64,000 nucleotides of DNA, from contig NZ_JAIOJZ010000006.1 of the NCBI RefSeq assembly GCF_020404845.1, forward strand, positions 145,263-209,262. The letters are read 5' to 3'. Under the pieces are notes generated by a model. That model did no database searches and was not told where the DNA came from. It saw nothing but the letters and a program-made list of their open reading frames with translations. Numbering within the stretch: the stretch's first letter is position 1; each line of letters opens with the position of its first letter. Positions 1-8,430 of this stretch are shown here, one piece after another. The position numbers were made by a program, and so were the translations under genes. The DNA comes from Streptomyces hyderabadensis. GTDB lineage: Bacteria; Actinomycetota; Actinomycetes; Streptomycetales; Streptomycetaceae.

Positions 1-85
1 GCCGTCAACCGGTTCAGGCCAGTGGCAGTTGTGGAACTGCGTGATTCGATGCCGTGTCCGCTGGTTAGAAGACTGGAAGTGTTGT

Positions 86-117
86 CACGGTCCGGACCGA
101 AAACCATCGGGACCGTG
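86..117. promoter_or_regulatory. GGTCC/GGACC inverted-repeat cluster upstream of the switch phosphatase
   Basis: CACGGTCC at 86-93 is repeated inverted as GGACCGTG at 110-117. The first arm is also half of a perfect 10-bp palindrome, GGTCCGGACC, at 89-98. Three half-sites thus lie about 105-140 nt before the GTG at 224. The symmetry is seen directly; an operator role is inferred and the binding protein is unknown. Confidence 0.35.
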
Positions 118-223
118 CTGTGATCGTGAACACCGTGTCGTGCGGCGCCGTAGTGCTGGATACTGCGGGCAGCCGCCTCCGGTGACCGGTGCCGGACGCG
201 GTGAGCTGGAGGGGACGGTTCGC

Positions 224-2836
224 GTGAGCGAGATACCAGCGAGGGCCAAGGAGCCCACGGAGTCCACGGAGTCCGAGGGCCCGTCGGCAGACGCGCCACT
301 CGGTGACGCGGTGTGGCAGAGCAGCCCGCCCGGCTCCATCTACGACTACATCAAGGTCGCCTCCTTCTCCATCGGCCCCGACGGACTCGTCGACCAGTGG
401 AGCCTGCGCGCGGAGCAACTGCTCGGCATCCGGGCCGAGGACGCCGTGGGCACCGACCCCATCGAGGCCTTCATCGACCCGGACCTGCGCGAGCGCGGCC
501 AGCGCAAGATGACCGAGATCCTCGACGGGCGGGAGTGGACCGGCGTGGTCCCGTTCCGGACACCGGACGAGGCCGACGGGTCCGGACTCCCCGCCGCCGG
601 ACGGCGCGGACGGCGCGGGCTGGCCGAGGTGTACGTCATGCCGACGCGCACCGAGGACGGGGAGCGGGCCGCCGTCTGCATCGTCGTCGACGTCCGCGTC
701 CTGCGCAGCATCGAGACCGATCTCGCCGCGTCGCAGGCCATATTCGGCCAGTCTCCGTTCGGGTTCCTGCTGATCGACCCCGACCTGCGGGTGCGCCGCG
801 CCAACCAGCGGTTCGCCTCCATCTTCGGCGGCACCCCCGACGACCACCGCGGCAAGGGCGTCCACGACTACCTGCCGCGCGCCGAGGCCGACCGGGTCTC
901 CGCGACCCTGCGCCGGGTCCTGGAGACCGGCGACTCCATCACGGACATGCACGTCACGGGGTTCGTGCCGGGCTCGGAGGAGCGCCGCCACTGGTCCGTC
1001 AACCTCTACCGCGTGCACAGCGGTTCCGGCCGGCCCATCGGCGTCGCCTGGCTGGGCACCGACATCACCGCCCGCCGCCAGGCCGCCCGCGAGGCCGCCA
1101 ACGCCCGGCGCAACCTCGCCCTCCTCAACGAGGCCGGCGCCCGCATCGGCAACTCCCTCGACCTGGAGACCACCGCCCGCGAACTCCTGGACGTCGTCGT
1201 CCCCGGCTTCTGCGACCTGGCCACCGTCGACCTCTACCAGGGCCTGCTGGTCGGCGACCAGAGTCCGCCAGGACTGGCCGACGGCAGCGCGGAACTGCGC
1301 CGCGTCGCCTTCTCCAGCGCCGTCTCGGACGCGCCCTTCCTCGGCACCGGCGAGCGGGTCAAGCTCGGCGCCGTCCACCACTACCCGTTCAACTCGCCCT
1401 GCGCGGACGCCCTGCGCACCGCCCGGCCGCGCACCGTCCCCGCCGAGGACGGCGGGCTGGTGCAGTCCACGCTCGCCGTGCCGATGGTCGCCCACGACAC
1501 GGTCGTCGGACTCGTCCAGTTCGCCCGCACCAAGGGCAGCGAGCCGTTCGGCGACCGCGACCGCGACCTCGCCGTGGAACTGGCCGCGCGCGCCGCCGTC
1601 TGCATCGACAACGCCCGCCTCTACCGGCGCGAACACGAACGCGCGCTGATACTGCAACGCTCACTGCTGCCGCCCGGCGACCCGGAGGCCTCCGGACTCG
1701 ACATCGCCTGCCGCTACCTGCCGGGCAACGCGGCCACCGGCCGGGCCAGCGAGGTCGGCGGCGACTGGTTCGACGTCATCGAACTCCCCGGGCACCGCAC
1801 CGCGCTGGTCGTCGGCGACGTCATGGGCCGCGGCCTGCGCGCCGCCGTCGCGATGGGTGAACTGCGCACCGCGGTACGCACCCTGGCCCAGCTCGACCTC
1901 GAACCGGCCGAGGTGCTCTCCCAGCTGGACGAGATCGCCCGCGGCCTCGGCGCCCCGGGAGGCGTCCAGCAGGCCACCCGGGCCGCCCGCCGCCCCCGCG
2001 AGGCCGACCTGTCCGAGGTCTACCTGGCGACCTGCGTGTACGCCGTCTACGACTCGGTGACCCGGCGCTGCACCTTCGCCAACGCGGGCCATCTGCCGCC
2101 CGTCCTGGTCGAGCCCGGCGAGTCCGCGCTGATGCTGGACGTGCCGCCGGGCCTGCCGCTCGGCGTCGGCGGGGAGCCCTTCGAGGAGGTGGAGGTCGAA
2201 CTGCCCGAGGGCGCCCTGCTCGCCCTCTACACCGACGGCCTCGTCGAGAGCCGCGACCACCCGCTCGACGAGGGCCTGCAGGCCTTCGTGGGCGCCCTCA
2301 CCGACCCCGCCCGGCCCCTGGAGGACGTCTGCGACCAGGTCCTCAACACCCTCGACAGCCACCACGGCGAGGACGACATCGCCCTGCTGATGGCCCGCGT
2401 CCAGGGCCTGCCCAGCGACTCGGTCGGCGACTGGACCCTGCCGCGCGAGCCGCGCAGCGTCGGCCGGGCCCGCGAGTACGCCCGCGCCCAGCTGCTCGCC
2501 TGGGACCTGGAGCCGCTGGTCGACACCACGGAACTGCTCGTCAGCGAGCTGGTCACCAACGCGCTCCGCTACGGCGAGGGCGAGATCAGGCTCCGCCTCC
2601 TGCTCGACCGCACCCTGGTCTGCGAGGTCTGGGACTCCGGCCTGGTCCAGCCGCGCCGGCGCCGGGCCCGCGACACCGACGAGGGCGGCCGCGGTCTGCA
2701 ACTGGTCGGGCTGCTCAGCGCGGCCTGGGGCTCACGGCGTACGCCGCGCGGCAAGACGGTCTGGTTCGAACTGCCGCTGCCGGGTGCCGACACCCAGCTC
2801 ACCGACCCCGCGGAGGCCCTGCTGAGCCTGTTCTGA
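224..2836 (+). CDS. Multidomain PP2C (SpoIIE/RsbU-type) phosphatase with PAS, PAS, GAF and anti-sigma-kinase-like ATPase domains
   Basis: This is an 870-aa cytoplasmic sensor-phosphatase. Two PAS-like segments (about 40-160 and 170-290) and a GAF segment (about 310-470) precede a metal-dependent PP2C/SpoIIE domain (about 490-720, with GGDWFDV and VVGDVMGRG). A C-terminal HATPase/RsbW-like domain (about 740-860) carries the N-box ELVTNALRYGEG and the GRGLQLV turn. Such fusions are known in Streptomyces and are thought to act on anti-sigma-factor antagonists, so phosphatase and kinase-like activities sit in one chain. The GTG at 224 was chosen over upstream in-frame starts because GGAGGGG lies at 208-214. 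No partner anti-sigma gene is adjacent. The ligand and the target are unknown. Confidence 0.9.
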   Translation: MSEIPARAKEPTESTESEGPSADAPLGDAVWQSSPPGSIYDYIKVASFSIGPDGLVDQWSLRAEQLLGIRAEDAVGTDPIEAFIDPDLRERGQRKMTEILDGREWTGVVPFRTPDEADGSGLPAAGRRGRRGLAEVYVMPTRTEDGERAAVCIVVDVRVLRSIETDLAASQAIFGQSPFGFLLIDPDLRVRRANQRFASIFGGTPDDHRGKGVHDYLPRAEADRVSATLRRVLETGDSITDMHVTGFVPGSEERRHWSVNLYRVHSGSGRPIGVAWLGTDITARRQAAREAANARRNLALLNEAGARIGNSLDLETTARELLDVVVPGFCDLATVDLYQGLLVGDQSPPGLADGSAELRRVAFSSAVSDAPFLGTGERVKLGAVHHYPFNSPCADALRTARPRTVPAEDGGLVQSTLAVPMVAHDTVVGLVQFARTKGSEPFGDRDRDLAVELAARAAVCIDNARLYRREHERALILQRSLLPPGDPEASGLDIACRYLPGNAATGRASEVGGDWFDVIELPGHRTALVVGDVMGRGLRAAVAMGELRTAVRTLAQLDLEPAEVLSQLDEIARGLGAPGGVQQATRAARRPREADLSEVYLATCVYAVYDSVTRRCTFANAGHLPPVLVEPGESALMLDVPPGLPLGVGGEPFEEVEVELPEGALLALYTDGLVESRDHPLDEGLQAFVGALTDPARPLEDVCDQVLNTLDSHHGEDDIALLMARVQGLPSDSVGDWTLPREPRSVGRAREYARAQLLAWDLEPLVDTTELLVSELVTNALRYGEGEIRLRLLLDRTLVCEVWDSGLVQPRRRRARDTDEGGRGLQLVGLLSAAWGSRRTPRGKTVWFELPLPGADTQLTDPAEALLSLF

Positions 2837-2954
2837 CCCGGCCCGGGGTCGTCCGCGTCCGGGCCCGCCGGGTGCGGCGCACATGCCCGTACCCGGCCAG
2901 CAGCAGGGCCGCCCCGGCGGTGACCAGGGGCGGCAGCAGATCGGCGGAGATCAT
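2799..2954 (-). CDS. Possible small single-helix membrane protein (51 aa), antisense to the end of the phosphatase gene
   Basis: The reading frame runs from an ATG at 2954 (MISADLLPPLVTAGAALL...) to a stop inside the last 38 nt of the convergent phosphatase gene. It has one hydrophobic segment of about 18 residues, then an Arg/Thr-rich basic tail, the usual layout of a Streptomyces small membrane protein. The SD is modest (AGGGG about 9 nt upstream); a GTG lies 6 nt earlier. Length and composition alone cannot exclude chance in GC-rich DNA. Confidence 0.35.
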   Translation of the reverse strand: MISADLLPPLVTAGAALLLAGYGHVRRTRRARTRTTPGRVRTGSAGPPRGR

Positions 2955-3077
2955 CGTCACGCACCCCTGACCGCAACCGGAACACCGGTTCGAGTCGTCC
3001 CCGCTGGCACCACGCTCGGAGCGTATGCGCGGCAACCGGCCGCCGCGACCGGAACCGGGCCGCAGGGAGGGGACGCC

Positions 3078-4217
3078 GTGGAGGACACGGAGCCGAGAAA
3101 CACGGAACCGAGGAACACCGAACCGGGGAACACCGAACCGGGGAACACCGAACCGAAAACCGATCCGGCAGCCGCCGACGGCGCTCAGCCCCCACCAGGG
3201 CCGAAGAAGAAGAAGCGGCTTCGCCGTACCCGCCGCATCACCCTCGCCGTCCTCCTCGTCCTGCTCCTCCCCCTCCTCACCGCCGAGACCGCCCTCCGCA
3301 TCAACTACATGGGCGACCCCGCCGACGGCACCCACACCAGGAACCGCGACGCGATGTGGCTCGGCCACGCATGGGTCGACGGCCGCAAGACGGACGCCGA
3401 CCTCACGGCACTGGCCCGGGAGCTGAGGACCACCGGAATCCGCGACCTCTACGTCCACACCGGCCCGATGGAGCACGACGGCACGCTGCCCGAGTCCCTC
3501 TACCCCAAGGCCGGCTGGCTGGTGGACGCCGTGCACCGGGAGCTGCCCGGCGTCCGCGTCCAGGCCTTCCTCGGCGACGTCCTCGCCACCGAGAGCCCCA
3601 ACGGCATGCGCCTGGAGCAGGCCGCCACCCGCGCCGCCGTCGTCGACTCGGCCCGCCAGGTCCTGGACGTGGGCTACGAAGGCGTCCACCTCGACCTGGA
3701 GCCGCTGCACTCGGGCGACCGGAACTACCTCTCCCTCCTCGACGACGTCCGCGCCGTCACCCGCGCCCGGGACGCGCAGCTCTCGGTCGCCGCCCACCAG
3801 ATCGACCCGCTGCCGGGCTTCCACTCCTTCTGGGGCACGGTCGCCGGGCACCCCAAGTGGTGGTCGCAGGAGTTCTTCGGCCAGGTCGCCCGCCGCGTCG
3901 ACCAGATCGCCGTGATGTCGTACGACACCATGCAGCCCCTGGAGAGCCTGTACGGCGGCTACGTCGCCCAGCAGACCTCGCTGGCCCTGGAGGCCACCCC
4001 GCCGACCACCCACCTCCTGATGGGCCTGCCCTTCTACCACGAGAACCGCTTCGGCCACTGGAACCACGCGGAGACCGTCGCCGCCGCCGTCCGGGGCGTG
4101 CGCCTGGGCCTGTCCCGCACGGATGCCGACCGCGAGCGGTTCGGCGTCGCCGCGTACATCGACTTCGCGGCGACGGAGGAGGACTGGGCGGCGTACCGGG
4201 ACGGGTGGGTGCGCTAG
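3078..4217 (+). CDS. Membrane-anchored TIM-barrel-like protein (glycosidase-like), function unknown
   Basis: This is a 379-aa protein. An N-terminal tail built from NTEP pentapeptides and a lysine/arginine stretch are followed by one transmembrane helix at about residues 54-72. The remaining ~300 residues probably lie outside the membrane. Alternating segments such as GIRDLYVHTGPM, GVHLDLEPL and QIAVMSYDTM resemble the strands of GH18-like TIM barrels, where acidic residues at strand ends are catalytic; DLEPL could be such a site. That is inference from pattern. The GTG at 3078 follows GGGAGG by 7 nt. The TAG stop overlaps the convergent sdhB stop in a CTAG. Confidence 0.75.
   Translation: MEDTEPRNTEPRNTEPGNTEPGNTEPKTDPAAADGAQPPPGPKKKKRLRRTRRITLAVLLVLLLPLLTAETALRINYMGDPADGTHTRNRDAMWLGHAWVDGRKTDADLTALARELRTTGIRDLYVHTGPMEHDGTLPESLYPKAGWLVDAVHRELPGVRVQAFLGDVLATESPNGMRLEQAATRAAVVDSARQVLDVGYEGVHLDLEPLHSGDRNYLSLLDDVRAVTRARDAQLSVAAHQIDPLPGFHSFWGTVAGHPKWWSQEFFGQVARRVDQIAVMSYDTMQPLESLYGGYVAQQTSLALEATPPTTHLLMGLPFYHENRFGHWNHAETVAAAVRGVRLGLSRTDADRERFGVAAYIDFAATEEDWAAYRDGWVR
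3084..3158 (+). repeat. Five 15-bp tandem units encoding (N/D)TEP(R/G/K)
   Basis: Five consecutive in-frame 15-nt units encode DTEPR, NTEPR, NTEPG, NTEPG and NTEPK at the cytoplasmic N-terminus of the membrane-anchored protein. The two middle units are almost identical at the DNA level, so copy number may vary between strains by slippage. Confidence 0.85.
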
Positions 4218-4993
4218 GAGCCGCCCCGGGACCGGCGGCCGATCTTCGACCCCAGCCACACCAGCGGGTCGTACTTGCGGTCGACGGCCCGCTCCTTCAG
4301 CGGGATCAGGGCGTTGTCCGTGATCCGGATGCCCTCCGGGCACACCTCCGTGCAGCACTTGGTGATGTTGCAGTAGCCGAGGCCGTGGTCGTCCTGGGCC
4401 GTGCGGGACCGGTCCAGGCCGGTGTCACCGGCGGCGTCCAGCGGGTGCATGTCCAGCTCGGCGACGCGCATGAGGAAGCGCGGGCCCGCGAAGGCGGGCT
4501 TGTTCTCCTCGTGGTCGCGGACCACGTGGCAGGTGTCCTGGCACAGGAAGCACTCGATGCACTTGCGGAACTCCTGCGAGCGGTCCACGTCCTCCTGCAT
4601 CATCCGGTACTCGCCGGGCCCGAGGTCGGCGGGCGGCACGAAGGCCGGGACCTCGCGGGCCTTGGTGTAGTTGAAGCCGACGTCCGTCACCAGGTCCCGG
4701 ATCACCGGGAAGGCGCGCAGCGGGGTGACGGTGATGGTCTCCTCGCGGGTGAACACGGACATGCGGGTCATGCACAGCAGCCGCGGCCGCCCGTTGACCT
4801 CCGCCGAGCACGAACCGCACTTGCCCGCCTTGCAGTTCCAGCGCACCGCGAGGTCGGGGGCCTGGGTGGCCTGGAGGCGGTGGATGATGTCCAGGACCAC
4901 CTCGCCCTCGTTGACCTCGACGGTGAAGTCCGCCAGGCCGCCGCCCTCCACGTCACCGCGCCACACCTTGAAGCGGGCCTCGTAGCCGCTCAT
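4214..4993 (-). CDS. sdhB: Succinate dehydrogenase/fumarate reductase iron-sulfur subunit
   Basis: This 259-aa electron-transfer subunit passes electrons from the FAD of SdhA to the membrane anchor. The N-terminal ferredoxin domain carries the [2Fe-2S] cysteines C54, C59, C62 and C74 (CKAGKCGSC ... LLC). The C-terminal half has the two cysteine clusters CIECFLCQDTC and CNITKCCTEVCP, which ligate the [4Fe-4S] and [3Fe-4S] centres. Its ATG overlaps the sdhA stop (ATGA at 4990-4993), so translation is probably coupled. It belongs to the actinobacterial Sdh1-like type together with the two upstream genes. Confidence 0.95.
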   Translation of the reverse strand: MSGYEARFKVWRGDVEGGGLADFTVEVNEGEVVLDIIHRLQATQAPDLAVRWNCKAGKCGSCSAEVNGRPRLLCMTRMSVFTREETITVTPLRAFPVIRDLVTDVGFNYTKAREVPAFVPPADLGPGEYRMMQEDVDRSQEFRKCIECFLCQDTCHVVRDHEENKPAFAGPRFLMRVAELDMHPLDAAGDTGLDRSRTAQDDHGLGYCNITKCCTEVCPEGIRITDNALIPLKERAVDRKYDPLVWLGSKIGRRSRGGS

Positions 4994-6939
4994 TCGGACC
5001 GGCCCTCCAGTTCCTCGTCGGCGAGGTACTTCACCAGCTCCTCCTTGTCGAAGAGGGCGAGCAGGTCGGGCCGGATCGGCTCGGTGGTCTGCCGCTCCAG
5101 GGCGATCCGGCCGCGCTCCGGGTCCGTGGCCGCGGGTTCGTCCGCCGGACCGGCCAGCGAGCAGATCAGGTTGACCGGGCGCCAGCGCCGGTCCATCGAC
5201 GGATGGTCCTCGCGGGTGTGCCCGCCGCGCGACTCGGTGCGCTCCAGCGCGGCCCGCGCCACGCACTCGCTGACCAGCAGCATGTTGCGCAGGTCCAGGG
5301 CGAGGTGCCAGCCCGGGTTGAACTGCCGGTGCCCCTCCACCCCGGCCCGGCGGGCCCGCACCCGCAGCTCCGCCAGCTTCTCCAGGGCCTGCTTCATCTC
5401 CGCCTCCCGGCGGATGATGCCGACCAGGTCGTTCATGGTCTGCTGGAGTTCCTGGTGGAGGGTGTACGGGTTCTCCGGCGGCCCGGCATCGGGCTCCTCG
5501 GCCTCGGCGGAGAACGGCCGCAGCGCCTCCGCGGCGGCGGCGTCGACCTGGGCGTCGTCGACCCGGGTGCGCGCGCCCTCGTCCGTCCGGCCCGCCGCGT
5601 ACTCGGCGGCGTACCGCCCCGCCCGGCGCCCGAACACCAGCAGGTCGGACAGCGAGTTGCCGCCCAGCCGGTTGGAGCCGTGCATGCCGCCGGCCACCTC
5701 GCCGGCGGCGTACAGGCCCGGCACCCCGCGCGCGGCGGCGGTGTCGGAGTCGACGGCGATGCCGCCCATCACGTAGTGGCAGGTGGGCCCGACCTCCATC
5801 GCCTCAGCCGTGATGTCGACGTCCGCCAGCTCCTTGAACTGGTGGTACATGGAGGGCAGCCGGCGCCGGATCACCTCCGCGGGCATCCGGGTGGACACGT
5901 CGAGGAAGACCCCGCCGTGCGGGGAGCCCCGGCCCTCCTTCACCTCGGCGTTGATGGCGCGGGCGACCTCGTCGCGGGGCAGCAGCTCGGGCGGGCGCCG
6001 GTTGTGGTCCGGGTCGTCGTACCAGCGGTCGCCCTCCGCCTCCGACTCGGCGTACTTCTCCTTGAAGACGTCCGGGATGTAGTCGAACATGAACCGCTTG
6101 CCCTCGGAGTTCCTGAGCACCCCGCCGTCGCCGCGCACCGACTCGGTGACGAGGATGCCCTTCACCGAGGGCGGCCAGACCATGCCGGTGGGGTGGAACT
6201 GCACGAACTCCATGTTCAGCAGCGGCGCCCCGGCCAGCAGTGCCAGGGCGTGGCCGTCGCCGGTGTACTCCCACGAGTTCGAGGTCACCTTGAACGACTT
6301 GCCGATGCCGCCGGTGGCGATCACCACCGCGGGCGCCTCCAGGACGAAGAAGCGGCCGCTCTCGCGCTCGTAGCCGAAGACGCCCGAGACGCCGCGGCCC
6401 TCCTTGAGCACCCGTGTGACCGTGCACTCCTGGAAGACCTTCAGCCGGGACTCGTGGTCCCCGGTCTCGCGGAAGTCCTCCTGCTGGAGCGAGACGATCT
6501 TCTGCTGGAGGGTGCGGATCAGCTCCAGGCCCGTGCGGTCGCCGACATGGGCGAGGCGCGGGTACTCGTGGCCGCCGAAGTTGCGCTGCGAGATCCGGCC
6601 GTCCTTCGTGCGGTCGAACAGCGCGCCCCACGTCTCCAGCTCCCACACCCGCTGCGGGGCCTCCTGGGCGTGCAGCTCGGCCATCCGCCACTGGTTGAGG
6701 AACTTGCCGCCGCGCATGGTGTCGCGGAAGTGCACCTGCCAGTTGTCCCCGGAGTTGACGTTGCCCATGGAGGCGGCGATGCCGCCCTCGGCCATCACGG
6801 TGTGCGCCTTGCCGAACAGCGACTTGCAGATCACGGCCGTACGGGCGCCGCGCTCGCGGGCCTCGATCGCGGCGCGCAGCCCGGCGCCGCCCGCGCCCAC
6901 CACGACGACGTCCCATTCCTGCCGGTCGACCACGGACAT
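4990..6939 (-). CDS. sdhA: Succinate dehydrogenase/fumarate reductase flavoprotein subunit
   Basis: This 649-aa catalytic subunit oxidises succinate to fumarate (or the reverse). The N-terminal dinucleotide-binding site VVVGAGGAGLRAAIEA is followed by AHTVMAEGGIAAS near the FAD. The substrate region includes FHPTGM, and GNSLSDLLVFGRRAG lies in the second FAD segment. The C-terminal region is the usual helical domain. It follows the membrane-anchor gene by 16 nt with GAGG upstream of the ATG, and overlaps sdhB by 4 nt, giving the operon coiled-coil protein - anchor - sdhA - sdhB. Confidence 0.95.
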   Translation of the reverse strand: MSVVDRQEWDVVVVGAGGAGLRAAIEARERGARTAVICKSLFGKAHTVMAEGGIAASMGNVNSGDNWQVHFRDTMRGGKFLNQWRMAELHAQEAPQRVWELETWGALFDRTKDGRISQRNFGGHEYPRLAHVGDRTGLELIRTLQQKIVSLQQEDFRETGDHESRLKVFQECTVTRVLKEGRGVSGVFGYERESGRFFVLEAPAVVIATGGIGKSFKVTSNSWEYTGDGHALALLAGAPLLNMEFVQFHPTGMVWPPSVKGILVTESVRGDGGVLRNSEGKRFMFDYIPDVFKEKYAESEAEGDRWYDDPDHNRRPPELLPRDEVARAINAEVKEGRGSPHGGVFLDVSTRMPAEVIRRRLPSMYHQFKELADVDITAEAMEVGPTCHYVMGGIAVDSDTAAARGVPGLYAAGEVAGGMHGSNRLGGNSLSDLLVFGRRAGRYAAEYAAGRTDEGARTRVDDAQVDAAAAEALRPFSAEAEEPDAGPPENPYTLHQELQQTMNDLVGIIRREAEMKQALEKLAELRVRARRAGVEGHRQFNPGWHLALDLRNMLLVSECVARAALERTESRGGHTREDHPSMDRRWRPVNLICSLAGPADEPAATDPERGRIALERQTTEPIRPDLLALFDKEELVKYLADEELEGRSE

Positions 6940-6955
6940 CAGAAGGCCTCACTCA

Positions 6956-7789
6956 TCAGAAGAAGCGCGGATCGTCGAAGGCACCGGAGGCGACCAGATA
7001 CACGTAGAAGTCGGCGAGCGCCACGCTCACCAGCGACGCCCACGCCAGCTGCATGTGCCGGGCGTTGAGCTTCCCGACCAGCTGCCACATCCGGTAGCGC
7101 ACCGGATGCCGGGAGAAGTGCCTGAGCTTGCCGCCGACGATGTGCCGGCAGGAGTGGCAGGAGAGGGTGTACGCCCAGATCAGCACGATGTTGGCGAGGA
7201 ACACCAGGGTGCCGAGCCCCATGTGGCCCCACGCGTAGTGCTCGTCGCGGAAGGCGAGCACGGTGTCGTAGGTGAGGATGCCCGCGACCAGCAGCGCCGC
7301 GTAGAAGAAGTACCGGTGGACGTTCTGCAGGATCAGCGGGAAGCGGGTCTCCCCGGTGTACTTCCGGTGCGGTTCGGCCACCGCGCAGGCCGGCGGGGAC
7401 GCCCAGAAGCCCCGGTAGTAGGCCTTGCGGTAGTAGTAGCAGGTCAGGCGGAAGCCGAGCGGGAAGATCAGGATGATGATCGCGGGGGAGATGCCCCACC
7501 AGGTGCCGAAGATCTCCCAGTTGGGCCCCGAGCGCATCGGCTCGCAGTTCTCCGCCAGACAGGGGGAGTAGAAGGGCGAGACGTACGGGGCCGCGTAGTA
7601 GTCGGCGTTCGCGAAGGCCCGCCAGGTCGAGTAGACGACGAAGGCCAGCAGACCCGCGGCGGTGGCGGCCGGGGCCAGCCACCAGCGGTCGGTGCGCAGG
7701 TGCGGGGCGCGGATGGCGGCGCGCGTCGGGGTGTGCACGCCGCCGCGCGGATGGGGGTCGGTGGCTGGGGGTTCCGTACCAGTGGCCAC
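6956..7789 (-). CDS. sdhC: Succinate dehydrogenase membrane-anchor (cytochrome b-type) subunit
   Basis: This 277-aa integral membrane protein has about five hydrophobic segments (for example GLLAFVVYSTW, PAIIILIFPLGFRL, FFYAALLVAGIL and LGTLVFLANIVLIWAY). It lies directly upstream of sdhA and sdhB and fits the single-anchor Sdh1 type of actinobacteria (the Rv0249c family). Possible heme or quinone ligands include the His residues in CHSCRHIVGG and HRYFF. A cysteine pair (PCLAENC) lies in a predicted loop. The GTG at 7789 follows GGAG by about 9 nt. The gene symbol is by operon position and topology. Confidence 0.85.
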   Translation of the reverse strand: MATGTEPPATDPHPRGGVHTPTRAAIRAPHLRTDRWWLAPAATAAGLLAFVVYSTWRAFANADYYAAPYVSPFYSPCLAENCEPMRSGPNWEIFGTWWGISPAIIILIFPLGFRLTCYYYRKAYYRGFWASPPACAVAEPHRKYTGETRFPLILQNVHRYFFYAALLVAGILTYDTVLAFRDEHYAWGHMGLGTLVFLANIVLIWAYTLSCHSCRHIVGGKLRHFSRHPVRYRMWQLVGKLNARHMQLAWASLVSVALADFYVYLVASGAFDDPRFF

Positions 7790-7817
7790 TGGGCGACTCC
7801 GGTCGGTCGGGTCGGGT

Positions 7818-8108
7818 TCAGGGGGCGCGGCGGTCGCGGGCGCCGAGACCCTCGTCGTCCGAGTCCGTCCACAGCGAGCCGTCGTAGGGCGTGTCGGGGA
7901 TCGGGACGAGGTCCGGACGCCTGGGCGCGTCCGGCGCGGCGACCGCCGCCCGCAGCAGCGCGAGACTCTCGCGGAGGTGGTCGGCGTCGGTGCGGACCCG
8001 GCGGATCTCCAGGTCGCCGCTGCCCAGCTGCTGTTCCAGCCGGGTCACCGTCCGGGACAGTTCGTCCAGGCTGCGCTGTGCCGATGACAGATCGTCGTGC
8101 ACGGACAA
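7818..8108 (-). CDS. Small coiled-coil protein, function unknown
   Basis: This is a 96-aa acidic protein. Residues about 4-60 have heptad spacing of Leu/Val (SLDELSRTVTRLEQQL) typical of a coiled coil; the tail is Pro/Asp-rich. It has no signal peptide or membrane segment. It is first in the minus-strand sdh operon, 28 nt before the anchor gene, so it may be cotranscribed with succinate dehydrogenase, but nothing shows a role in it. Confidence 0.75.
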   Translation of the reverse strand: MSVHDDLSSAQRSLDELSRTVTRLEQQLGSGDLEIRRVRTDADHLRESLALLRAAVAAPDAPRRPDLVPIPDTPYDGSLWTDSDDEGLGARDRRAP

Positions 8109-8430
8109 GACGTGACCTCACTTCCGTCGGACACGGCGGCGGGCCTCTGGCCCTGGGGGGTTACGTTCATGCGCCTGAGAGTGTCGCGCGTCACACCTGT
8201 CGCTGGGAAGGGATGTGCAGCGATTGGCCGGGGCGTGTCGGTGCACCGCGGGTGGCGTTGCGCCGCACGGGTGACGTTACACACCGTCGTCGCCGTGTCT
8301 CCCAGCGTGGCGGAACCGTTTCCCCTTCAGTGGCCGCATCCCCGTCCGGATACAAATGATCAACTTGAATACCGCAAATCTCGTAAATCCTCGCAAACGC
8401 AGCACACGCGGCCTTCCGGAGGTAGCAGAG
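8109..8430. promoter_or_regulatory. Divergent intergenic region between the sdh operon and the LpqW-like gene
   Basis: These 322 nt separate divergent starts and must hold both promoters. The 8345-8400 part is markedly AT-richer than the surroundings and contains TTGAAT near 8365, a possible -35 for the rightward gene. I see no clear -10 at standard spacing, no riboswitch-like structure and no credible small ORF. Confidence 0.4.
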
